64,000 nucleotides of DNA from Phorcus lineatus (Eukaryota > Mollusca > Gastropoda > Trochida > Trochidae): NCBI GenBank assembly GCA_921293015.1, contig OV121088.1:2976001-3040000 (forward strand). The letters are read 5' to 3'. The position numbers and the translations under genes are program-made. Below, piece by piece: positions 45,743 to 56,061 of the stretch (positions within the stretch are counted from its first letter, which is position 1; every line of letters begins with the position of its first letter). The notes below the pieces were generated by a model, which did not search any database, was not told where the DNA came from, and was given only the letters and a program-made list of their open reading frames with translations.

Positions 45743-47045
45743 TATTCTTTAAACTCTATGAACTTGGTATTAAAGGTAATGTTTGGAAACTATTACACCA
45801 CTGTTACACTAATGCTCAATCATTTGTGTCATATCAAGGGGAGAGGTCAGAAAACTACCTAGTCAAGCAAGGTGTAGGGCAAGGTAGAGTTATATCCGCA
45901 TGGTTTTTTCTCGTTTTCATTTACGACTTAATTACATCTTTAAGACAAGGTAACTGTGGTATCAATGTTTTCGGTGTTGACGTCCCATCTGTCCTACTTG
46001 CTGATGTGATACTACACTCGTAAGTGCATCCCCTAAAAGCCTACAGACATCACTTAATATTGTCTCTACATATGCCTCTAAGTGGCGCTTAACATATAAC
46101 GCCTCAAAAAGTACAATTATTGTTTTTAGTAAATGCTATGATGTTAACTTTCACTGTAGACTTGGTGATATACTAATTCCCTTATCCGAAGCAACAACTT
46201 ATGGAGGTGTTCTGTTTACAAGCAACCTCTCAACAAAAACTAGAAGTGAAAAATATTGTCAGAAAGCAAGACAGAATGTTAACTCACTAAGAACTGTTGG
46301 ATTAAATGATAATGACCTACATCCATTCACATGTGTTAAGATTTGGCTCAGGATGATTCTTAAAACCAGTCTTTATGGCTGTGAAGTATTACCAAATATC
46401 AAAGCCCAACAAGCTGAAATATTTGAACAAACTCAGAGGTATTTTGCTAGATTAGTACAAGGTCTTGATAAAAGATCATCATCAATATCTACCATTGCAA
46501 ATTTGGGATTGTGGTAACTCGTGGGTTATATCGACAAATGTAAACTTTTATTTCTTGGGCAACTCTGTAACATTGAATGTAACAACTTTGCAAAGGATAT
46601 ATTTTGTGCTGCCATTACAAATTTAGACAAATCAAACAACGTATGTGATGATCTCCTATCAATATCTTAAAAGTATAATCTAAATGCATATGTTGACAAA
46701 TACATTGTCCAAGGTATATTTCCTCCAAAACATGTTTGGAGAAGAATTGTTAACACTACTGTACATAATTTTTAAGAACAACTGTGGCGATCACAAACTT
46801 TATATCGCTCAAATATGTCATTTTATTCTTTAACTCATACTAAACTCTCTTATCATATACTGTGGCAATTGGCATATAAATACCCAAATTATAAGTCATC
46901 CTTGCAACTTTGTGTCAAGATATCATCAAGAGGTAAAATATCAAGAGAATGTACTCTATGTAATAAACAAACATTTGACTATGATTTTCATATACTTCTC
47001 CACTGCGAAAAATTATTGCAACAACGAAATGAATTCTTTGCATAC
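45743..47045 (+). pseudogene. Non-LTR retrotransposon reverse transcriptase relic
   Basis: The frame from about 45745 reads YELGIKGNVWKLLHHCYTNA, then VKQGVGQGRVISAWFFLVFI (the RT block normally RQGCPLSP..F) and LLADVILHS, a mutated LADD catalytic box with the second Asp lost. Further on are KWRLTYNASKSTIIVF and, at about 46955-47045, CTLCNKQTFDYDFHILLHC, a C-terminal zinc knuckle. Stops and frame changes are scattered. It is 5' truncated, and its end is cut by the piggyBac-like element at 47046. A shorter copy is at 50353. Confidence 0.75.
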
Positions 47046-47049
47046 TTAA

Positions 47050-49308
47050 CCCTTCCGTTGCTGAATATTATTTTGACCAGTTTTGCCCCCGTGGCTGAAT
47101 TTTCAAGCACTCGCCTCGCTACCGTTATAGCGCAATTAGCCCCTGTGGCTGAATTTTCCAGCGCCGCCAGATGCGACCGTTTTATCAACATATGGCGTGT
47201 TTACCAGGCGAAATACGGACGTTAACGTCGTTTTAAACAAAACTAGTCGGCGAATCCCGTGTTACAAATGGATGATACTTACTTGATACTTTGAACGAAG
47301 TTTCTATCACCCCTAGAACGGTTTCTACAGCCGAAGTAAACTTGTTTTCAATTCGGGCGCCATAACTCAATAAATTCCAAGAGCGCATGCGTGAAATCAA
47401 AACGAAACTAAAGATGAATAGTTTCTCTTCACATCGATATAAAAATTATTTTTGAAATATGTCTAGAACGAATTTTACAAAATTTAAAAAATTGTCTTCA
47501 TTTCAAACATTATAAAATCATTTAATCACTGAGTGCACATATGCAAATTATATACAGAATTGAAGCTAATTTCTTGCTCTATATTTCACGATAAATTTTA
47601 TTACGATACGCCATCCTAATCGGTAATTACGAAAACAGGGTAGTGATAAATCCCGATAACGTTCTGACCCCCACAGTAATATAACTAAGCTAATAGCCCC
47701 GGGCAAACGCACGTGCTCAGCACTGTGATTAGAAGTTATTACCAACGAAACATGGGTATAGCTAGTAATAAAGTCTTTGATAATCGCCTAACCGCAACAT
47801 TTGTCGCATGATTTCCACACGTTTTATTTTGATGCAAATATGGGCAAATTTCACATGAAAATGAAGGTATTTATTTTTGCTTAACGATGATATGAAAATA
47901 ATAAACATGTACCACTTGGTTTGGAATATATAAAATTTGCAAAGATGGTACACTCAGGTATTTGAGAACAGATTTTGATAATTGCAACATCACTAACCAC
48001 TCCTTTATTGTCTAATTGTAATTTGCAAATTTTATATAGAATTGAAGACGATCCTTTCCTCTTTATTGTGATATAAAAATGTTGATAATGCACTCTGCCG
48101 TTAAATTGAAAGGGAGTGTAAAAAGCAGTTGAAAAAAATCGCTTGTCGGTAAGCAAAATATGAATAGAGAAATTACCTGTTTGTGCGATGCGCGCCGGGT
48201 CCTTTCTGATTTTCTTGTAGATATCAATTTTATATGGCAATAAAGATCATCCTTTTCTCTATACTTTGATGTAAGAAATTTATAAATTTACCGAGAAATT
48301 TATGTGATATAAAGTGCGAGAAAATGGTAAAAACGCAAAGAATAAACAAAAGTCACAAGTTTGCGGAACTTGCTGTATCTTTATTCTATATAGTGTATAT
48401 AATTTTTTTATATCAAATCGAAGAGAATTATTCCTTCTTTATCACGAGGTAATCAATTTCAATATACGCCTAGCTTTTGAGAAGATATGAGCGAAAGAAT
48501 GGCACATGTCAAAATCGCGGTTCAGTTTACATGATTTCAATAGAAATATTAGCTTTTTGTGCGGCGCTTGCTGTGTCTTTATTTATTTTTGCGCATGTAC
48601 ACATTTTACATGAAATGAAAGACAATCTTTTTCTCTATCTTTTGATATAAAAAATGTCAAAATACGTTGAGCAGATCATGAGAAAATTGGTGTGACAAAA
48701 CAGTGTAAAACTAAGAATATATAAAAATCACCTCTTTTGCGGCACATGCTGTATCTTTATTTCACGAGGCGCACATATGTATTTTACATCGAATTAAAGA
48801 CAATTTTGTTCTCTTTCAAATGATCCCACCTATTTTGAAATCCGCCCAAGGGTTCAGGACATAGGGCGTGCGATAGGAAGGCGTGCATTGGGTCAAAATG
48901 CACGCGTCTCGGTAAACGATAGCACGCGCGGGTCGGTAGGCTCGTGCGAGAGGGTAGAAAGTGCCCACAGGCTATTAGCACGTGCAGCGAGGAGTGGGGG
49001 AAAATTGAGTGATTTTAACGCTTATTTTCGGTATGATAAACATTATCAATGTTCGCATAACTTTCGGAACACGTTCGCGCATTATTTAGAACACCAACGA
49101 AACAAAGCTTAGTGACAGCCGGAACGAAAATACAAGCGTTGAACTGAGGCTAATGCTGGGCAATAAATTTCCGTCCTTTGCTACCGAGACCCGCGGCGAT
49201 AATTAGTTAGCGTGAGAATAATAGAGTGTGCTACTCGCATCTCGCTAAGGGGACTTGCGGTCAAAGCTAATCTTATCCCGGAATATTTCGGGACCCGCAT
49301 CTTAAGGG
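47050..49308 (+). mobile_element. piggyBac-like element with discordant flanks
   Basis: TTAA at 47046-47049 precedes CCCTTCCGTTGC. The right end is GCATCTTAAGGG followed by TTAT. It is 2259 bp and colinear with 39206-41610, including the internal diverged repeats. The left flank is LINE relic and the right flank is adaptor-gene intron (as at about 23970), so the two sides do not form one ancestral site. Confidence 0.85.
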
Positions 49309-49312
49309 TTAT

Positions 49313-50022
49313 TTATAACTTGAGTAATTACTTATGAAGGATGTGATTTAAGTTTGGACGAGATTTGATTTCTTTCTTGAGTATTTACAAATGAAGGATA
49401 TGATTTAAGTTTTTGGTGAGATATTGCTTATACATATCGAGTTAAGCAGAACTTTTCATTTCTGAAGGAAAGTTTTCCTATAAATAATAGAATTCAATTT
49501 TGAATGCTGTTAATGTTCTTGATAACCATTTAATAACAAATCCAATGTATTGAGTTGGTAATCAGTTGAAGCAATAGTAAGGCCCTCCAATTTATTTGAC
49601 CTGTCATCTTTGGTAACCTAGTTATACTGTGAACATAAAAACATCCATTAGCAATTGTTCATTTGTATTTGGTAAAAATGTTTCAATAAAGTCCACAAAA
49701 ACCTTCATGTCATTTAATCAAATGATTCTTTTGATAGAATATCTCTTGAAATAGAAACAGAAGATCCATAAACCAATTTCTTTATGGCCATGTGAGATAC
49801 ATTTTCCTTCTACTGTTTTAGTTCATATGCTGTCATCATCTTGAATAAGCCGAAGAACAAAAAACATTTCATCAAATTCAACTCCTTTATAAAATTGTTT
49901 TCAAGCCAAGGAAAAAAATATGTTAGAATTTCATGACTTATTTTGAATTATAAAAATCTTTCTTTTAATACTATATTCCTTCCAAATGTTTTCAATACTA
50001 TTTTCCTTCAAACTTATTTCAG
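49313..50022 (+). repeat. Extra partial copy of the intron before the KEIYDDF exon
   Basis: Begins abruptly at the piggyBac-like end with TTATAACTTGAGTAATTACT and is colinear with about 23970-24690 and 44695-45417, with more substitutions than those two show to each other. It carries the exon at 50023. Confidence 0.85.
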
Positions 50023-50109
50023 GGTAGTAAGGAAATTTACGATGATTTTGAGGAAGAAAAACTGCCTCCCATCAGTCCATACAACCCGACACAAGAAGCT
50101 TTTCAGGAA
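50023..50109 (+). CDS. Adaptor-like gene: KEIYDDFEEE exon (third copy)
   Basis: 29 codons, phase 0 to 0: GSKEIYDDFEEEKLPPISPY then NPTQEAFQE. The last codons differ from the 24691 copy (FQE for PQM), but the donor GAA|GTAAGT is preserved. In unit B two such exons therefore lie in series (45418 and 50023), doubling the motif dose if both are spliced in. Confidence 0.75.
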
Positions 50110-50352
50110 GTAAGTGGCAAAACGTTGTACAACTTTGCATAACATTGTACAACCATTTACAACAACCTTGTTTTGTTTTTTTACCAAAGTATGTACAATT
50201 GTTCACAAGAGCCTTGGTTGGTTATTTACAAAACTTTATACAATTTTGCACACCAATTCATATATTGTCCTACAAGAACTTTGTAGATTATTAACCAAAA
50301 ATTGTACAATTCCTCATAAGTACGTACCTCATCAGGCAACTATTTGTACAAC

Positions 50353-50653
50353 TATTCTTTAAACTCTATGAACTTGGTATTAAAGGTAATGTTTGGAAAC
50401 TATTACACCACTGTTACACTAATGCTCAATCATTTGTGTCATATCAAGGGGAGAGGTCAGAAAACTACCTAGTCAAGCAAGGTGTAGGGCAAGGTAGAGT
50501 TATATCCGCATGGTTTTTTCTCGTTTTCATTAACGACTTAATTACATCTTTAAGACAAGGTAACTGTGGTATCAATGTTTTCGGTGTTGACGTCCCATCT
50601 GTCAATATTTGAACAAACACAGAGGTATTTTGCTAGATTAGTACAAGGTCTTG
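50353..50653 (+). pseudogene. Shortened copy of the LINE RT relic
   Basis: Near-identical to 45743-45990 up to GACGTCCCATCTGTC, then jumps to AATATTTGAACAAAC, equivalent to about 46420, deleting roughly 430 bp. It ends at GTACAAGGTCTTG, after which sequence matches unit A from about 29117. It shows the LINE relic was present before the local exon-copy duplication. Confidence 0.7.
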
Positions 50654-50932
50654 CCCCTGGTCAGTCAACCTCCGTGGTGATTGACCTGTTCCCCACCATG
50701 TGTCTCAACTCACTTGGAACTATACAACACATGGGCCTTCTGGAGGTATCTGGAGATTTCTGAGCTAAAAATAACGGGGGCATGTAAACATCATGTTTGT
50801 CCTGATCAGCAGATAGATATACTGCTTAATTGTTTCAACATAACCATGATGTTTAAGTAATGAAATGTCCCTGGCTAAACCATATTATTTCTTGATATGC
50901 CAGTGAAATTGTTTTTACGAAATTTGTTTCAG

Positions 50933-50977
50933 ATTTATGATGATTTTGAAGAGGAACAACATGGAGAAATTTATGAG
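50933..50977 (+). CDS. Adaptor-like gene: double-Tyr IYDDFEEEQHGEIYE exon (unit B)
   Basis: Same 15-residue product as 29405-29449, with acceptor AATTTGTTTCAG and donor GAG|GTGAGA. Phase 0 to 0. It is the last exon of unit B; unique sequence resumes at about 51105. Confidence 0.8.
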
Positions 50978-51220
50978 GTGAGAATTTTTTTGATTCAAGA
51001 AATGTATGTTTCTTTCATCTGATTGAAGAATATGCAAGGAAAAAACACAACCTTTAGCTTGATAACTTCATTTCTTTATTATTTGTACATTCTTGTTAAA
51101 TCAGTGCAATGAATCATTTGCATCCAATACATTCAGACTTCTTATAATTAACACAATGATAATGGCCTTGACTGGTTGTGATATCATAAGAATACATCCC
51201 ATTCATATTGAAATATAAGA

Positions 51221-51524
51221 TATTCACTTGTTATTCTCTGTTGATATATGAATCATTCACTTGTTATACTCTGTTGATATATGAATCATTCACTTGTTAT
51301 ACTCTGTTGATATATGAATTATTCACTTGTTAAACTCTGTTGATATATGAATTATTCACTTGTTATTCTCTGTTGATATATGAATCATTCACTTGTTATA
51401 CTCTGTTGTTGTATGAATTATTCACTTAATTGTTATACTCTGTTGTTGTATGAATTATTCACTTGTTAAACTCTGTTGCTATATGAATTATTCACTTGTT
51501 AAACTCTGTTGATGTATGAATTAC
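51221..51524. repeat. 33-bp tandem repeat abutting an exon acceptor, about 9 units
   Basis: The unit is ATTCACTTGTTATACTCTGT then TGATATATGAATC, with TGTTGTATGAATT and TTAAACTCTGTTGC variants. The last unit ends about 14 bp before the acceptor at 51537-51538, so the polypyrimidine/branch region of the next exon lies against the array. Confidence 0.9.
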
Positions 51525-51538
51525 TTTTCTATATCCAG

Positions 51539-51667
51539 GATGCTGATGATTGTGGCCCCGCAGTGACAGTTCTGTCGCCCACAAGACAAGCCCCACCCCT
51601 ACCCTCAATGGAGGGACGCAGAAGGGGGTCCCAGCCTTCTCTCCCCCCAGTGCCTTCAAATAGAAAG
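51539..51667 (+). CDS. Adaptor-like gene: Pro/Arg-rich exon after the duplication
   Basis: 43 codons, phase 0 to 0. The acceptor is TTTTCTATATCCAG and the donor AAG|GTCAGG. It encodes DADDCGPAVTVLSPTRQAPP, then LPSMEGRRRGSQPSLPPVPS and NRK. SPTRQAPPLP and QPSLPPVPSNRK are SH3-ligand-like; GRRRGSQPS resembles a basophilic kinase or 14-3-3 type site. The SNRK ending matches NSRK of the 21798 exon, hinting at shared descent. Single copy in the window. Confidence 0.75.
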
Positions 51668-52075
51668 GTCAGGGTTCATCTTGAAATCAATCAAATATTC
51701 CTCACTTGACTTTTAATTTCTTTTATCCCTGAATGTGCTTCAAAAATTTACATAGATGTTTTATTCCGTGAATAGAGACAGAGAAGAGTGTCAGATCCCC
51801 ATTCTGCAATAGATTCTTTTAATTAACCCTCAATTTAATCAAATAAGCTGCTGGGAGACTATTAGGACTGAAATTCCAAACTCATCACTGTGACAAAACC
51901 TGACCTCACTAAGTCGTTTCCCTTTCTCAGAATAATGAATGCAGATGGGATTGCTTCTTCTGTATTTCTTATCCCCACTGAAATGAAGATTAAATTTTAA
52001 TTACTATTTTCAAACTATCAAACCAAATTTCCCAACTTTCAAATTTATGTTTTCCTGATGTATTACTGATATATC

Positions 52076-52165
52076 ATTTATTTTCGCGGGGTGTTATTTT
52101 CGCGCAAACATATAAAATGACTGATTCGCGGGGTTTAATTTTCGCGCATATCGACTAAGCAACAG
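52076..52165. repeat. TTTTCGCG-type repeat fragment
   Basis: TTATTTTCGCGGGGTGTTAT, then TTTCGCGCAAAC, TTCGCGGGGTTTAA and TTTTCGCGCATAT. Two CpG-rich half repeats in AT-rich DNA, probably the end of a transposon. No partner end was found. Confidence 0.4.
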
Positions 52166-52239
52166 CAAAAATTTGGTGAGCAAAACTACAAGCACCGTGT
52201 AGCAAAGATTACACTGAAACTTGTAATAATTAACAATAC

Positions 52240-52345
52240 AAACAATATTATTTATTCAAAAAGTCAATGTTCAAAATTTTATTTATTTATTGTCATTAAA
52301 CGTCTTCAAGTTTTGAAGTGGTAACGATACCTGTCGCCAAGTTTT
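52240..52345. mobile_element. Relic of the hAT-type MITE interior
   Basis: TTATTTATTCAAAAAGTCAA, TTATTGTCATTAAACGTCTT, CGATACCTGTCGCC and TTTTCCCGGAAGTAAA match the interior of the 17547 and 36540 MITEs in order. The ends are lost. Confidence 0.65.
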
Positions 52346-52675
52346 CCCGGAAGTAAATTTGATTGCAATGAGATATGTTTGCTTTTGTATCAGAGCTTTT
52401 GTTGTTGGCCACAGGCTTAAATGTGTTTAAAACATCTTTTATTCCTTTTGATTTCAGTGCACATTTGCAGAGATTATCAATATTTTCACAGATGATCACT
52501 CTGGTTTGTTATTTTCTCATCAAAATTTCTGTAGATTGTTGTAGAGTTTTAGCGATTTGCACATGAGGTACAAAGATTATTTCAGTTTTTTTATTTTCTG
52601 AGAAGAGACTATTCAATTGATAGTTGAGTATTCAAAAAAACACAAATACAATCAAAACTATGAAATTTACAAATA

Positions 52676-52947
52676 TACTGTATTTCCTCTAATAGACGCC
52701 AGGCCTTGAATAGAGGCTGGGGTCATGGCTGTTTTAAGTAAATACATGCGGGGTCTTGAAAACACGCCGGGTCATAAGTTGATTAATTAGTGCTCCCTTT
52801 AATGTTTAATGTTGTGACCTGGAAGAAATGTTCTAATAAAAAATGAATAGACGTTGGCCTCGAATAGACGCCAGGTCTCGAATACACGCCGCGGGTAAAG
52901 AGGGTCTGAAAAAATAGACACCTATGTCTATTCAAGGAAATACTGTA
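52676..52947. mobile_element. Short MITE with TA flanks
   Basis: The left end is TACTGTATTTCCTCTAATAG and the right end, reversed, TACAGTATTTCCTTGAATAG. They form an imperfect inverted repeat of about 22 bp bounded by TA. The interior repeats AATAGACGCCAGG and AATACACGCCG words. 272 bp, typical of a Tc/mariner-like or related MITE. Confidence 0.7.
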
Positions 52948-53765
52948 CCTTTATAAGCAGAAGTTAAGTTTTGTTTTAAATCTAATATCAAAGATAAAAA
53001 AGAAGGATTTAGGACATTCTTACTCTGTTGATAAGTACTTAGATCACAATAACTTTGTTATTCTGTGCAAATCAATAGTTTCAAGCATAACTTTTGGATT
53101 TCCTTGACATTTGAATTCATTAGTAACAATTCATCATTTACAAGTTGCTTTTGCAAGAGTGTCATGCTAGCATAGGACATCACAGTTGTGCGTTTGTGTA
53201 TCATTCAGTTGATTAAATTCAAAAAGACCTGCAATTAACTTGAGCAATGAGCAGATAGGTCTAGTGGGTCACCTCACAGAATAGCATAAAGTAATAGCCT
53301 CCTTCTCTCCCCACACAGGAAGATAAATCCTATACTAACCTCTGTTCTAATATGAGCCTTTCCCTGTCTAGAAATGTAAAAGCCTGATTGGATGCAATCA
53401 AATCAATAAATGTGCTATCCATGAACATTATAAAGATATCATTTGATTGTCCCTAGTTTAGCATAGATGATCCTGTTCAAAAATATTTGAAACAAATTTA
53501 CTAATTATCTTATGTAATAGATACTGGGCTTCCTGACAGAGAACTCGTTTAATTCTCTTCGTTGCTGTTTGCTTAGTCTAGACATCAAATGTTTGATCAC
53601 TTCGTGTATAATTGTTCTATGGAAATTGCCCATGATGTTAGAAAGTGCTAGAAACATTCAAATAAAAAGAAGATGCTTGTCGTAAACAATATTTGTGCAA
53701 ACATAAGAAAGAACAGAATTTTAAGCAGTAATGTTTAATACACATATTTTTTGGCACAACTTGGG

Positions 53766-54600
53766 AGCTGACTGGTGTTGAGAAGGGCATAACCGAGAGC
53801 TAGGTTCGTGTCCTTGGGCCACTGTGGCAGCTCGGACAATTTTAGAGTCTGCGGACTCTTGGATTTCCAGAAGTGGATCTGCGGACCCGATTGAACCTGA
53901 ACTCTGGTTTACACTTGGGGGATAAGGGACCACAGTAAAGTGGGTAATTGCCCAGCCAGCTCCAAACGTCGAGGCATATTGATAAATGTGACATAAGATT
54001 AAAATGTAGAACAAATGTAATTGGTAAATACATGAATGGAAAAGAAGGAGCTGACTGATGTTGAGAAGGGGATGACCAAGAGCTAGGTTCCTGTCCTAGG
54101 GCCACTGCCGCGGCTCGGACAATTTGAGAGTCGGCGGACTCTAGGATTTCGAGAAGTGGATCTGCGGACCCAATTGAACCTGAGCTCTGGTATTAGGGAG
54201 TATCAGCCAGCTCCAAACATCAAGGCATATTGATAAATGTTACATAAGATTAAAATGTACAACAAAATGGTAGGATAATACATGAATGGAAACAAAGAAG
54301 CTGACTGATGTTGAGAAAGGCATTACCAAGAGCTAGGTTACTGTCTTGGGGCCACTGCAGTGGCTGGGACAATCTGAGAGTCTGCGGACTCTCGGATTAG
54401 GAGTAGTGGATCTGCGGACCCGATTGAACCTGAGCCCTGGTTAAACTTTGGGAAATAGGGAAGGAAATTAAGCGAGTTATTGCCCATTAGTAAAAACCTT
54501 AGCTGCTGTGTGGTTTTGGATGACGAGATCCTGTCTGCGGACATGGACTCGATGAGGATTTGCGTACCCAAAAGACCCTATAAGTAAAGGGGAGTATCAG
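53766..54600. repeat. Three imperfect 250-283-bp tandem units
   Basis: AGCTGACTG.TGTTGAGAA starts units at 53766, 54049 and 54299. Each continues AAGAGCTAGGTT, TGGATCTGCGGACC and GATTGAACCTGA. Degenerate; noncoding on both strands as far as I can see. Confidence 0.75.
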
Positions 54601-55818
54601 CCAGCTCCATCAAGACATAAAATGAAAATGTTTCACAAGATTTATATGAAGAAAAGAACATGAAAGGTATATATACATGAAGTTCAAATGGCAATAAACT
54701 GTAAATTGCGAGTACTATGGAGTGGGAGGGTGGGTAGAAATTTTTAACAATGTGCATGCGCACACAAATTATCTTCTGTGCATGCCCAGATGCTTGTGTA
54801 GGATTACGTATGTCTTGATTAAACTTAATGGGGGATTGTGAATAATTAGCAAAGGTAAGTGTTTAACAATGAACAAAGTTATAAAAGAAACATTTATGTT
54901 TGCATAAAACAAAAATATAAAATTACCATTGATATTTAAGTTAAATCAAGCATATTTGATTATCTATTGTAAGGTGGCTGGGTAAACAAAGGGAGGTAAT
55001 ACAAGTATGATTTCAGAGTATAAAGTGTAGAACAATCAGAATGTTTACTCTGTATTATTGGTAATGTTTAAAAAGTCTCCTGTGAAGATGGTATTAATAT
55101 GCTGTAAAATTGGTGACTCTTATTTGCACCGTAAAAAGGGAGACAACCTAAAATACTTTTCTTAACTCCTTCTCACTAACAGAAAGCCATTGAAAGTTGA
55201 AATCTTTTGTGCAGACTCCTTTATGATGTGACTCTGACTAAAGGCCATAGTGACTTGATTGGCTTGATGAGATATGAGGATGTAAATCTGTTAGTTCTTT
55301 ACTTGCATGGTTTATCAATCGATAAATCAAATTTTAAAAACGATGAACATCTGTGTTTGATGGAGAATTGTTTAATGGGTATAAGCAATGTTTCCCAAAC
55401 CTCTTCTAAAGTCTTTTTTTTTAGCACAAACGAACTGGTTTGAAGTCTCAATGCTTGTTATATTAAATTAAGTTATATCAACTAGGTGTTTCATCTTTCA
55501 CTTTCATCTCTATCATTTTATCATCCCTAATTTCATTATAACACTTTTTATATGCTATGGTCGACTAATACTGAAAGTTTGAAATTTAATAATCATTATT
55601 ATCATATTGATCATTCTCTAACAGCTTAAAGAAGTCCACAAATTGTTATAATATATTCACGAAAAACATAAACATCCTCTATTTCTCTATTTTCATTAAA
55701 GTGTACCAAGCTGAGTATTTGTTATTATTATTATTAGATAAATGATTTAATGCTGATGTTTTATGTGTGGATGATAGTTTTCTCGGCCTGCTCTTCAAGA
55801 AGTGATGTTTCTTTACAG

Positions 55819-55856
55819 ATATATATGAAACTACAGAGGATTTAGAAAAAGATGCG
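55819..55856 (+). CDS. Possible adaptor-gene exon IYETTEDLEKDA
   Basis: The acceptor TTTCTTTACAG precedes 55819 and GCG|GTGAGT follows. After two bases of a split codon it reads IYETTEDLEKDA, an acidic Tyr motif like the other exons. The start phase (38 nt) does not match the phase-0 end of exon 51539, so either an unseen exon lies between or this is a false positive. Confidence 0.4.
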
Positions 55857-56061
55857 GTGAGTCAAAATCAACTTATGTATCAGAGAACATGTAACATTGG
55901 TATATTTTTTACCACATTATCTGCGAAAGTATTCCTAATCTTTCTGGTTGAGTTTGTTGTGGGATATGTGTGTACACCCTAAGAAACGGGCAACACCTCC
56001 AGCATTGACTGTATCAGCAGCTAACCACATGACCATGTGATCCTCTAACTGATAATTTTTA

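Larger units (their letters stand above)
29595..51104 (+). repeat. Tandem segmental duplication, unit B
   Basis: Colinear with unit A but about 21.5 kb long because of extra material: an ORF-bearing replacement with a nested transposon (31483-36539), a piggyBac-like element (39206-41610), and a LINE fragment, second piggyBac-like element and extra exon copy (45.7-50.1 kb). It lacks the 2.57-kb TAGACC element and the 34-bp array of unit A and has 12 fewer minisatellite units. Exons are at 30127, 31329, 38920, 42633, 45418, 50023 and 50933. Confidence 0.9.

Noticed and set aside
50640-50763. Frame PGQSTSVVIDLF... ending SGDF, similar to one at 29117-29235
   Set aside because: Shared by duplicated intron sequence, but with many amino-acid-changing differences and no convincing acceptor, so it is not called as an exon. 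It might be part of the LINE relic.
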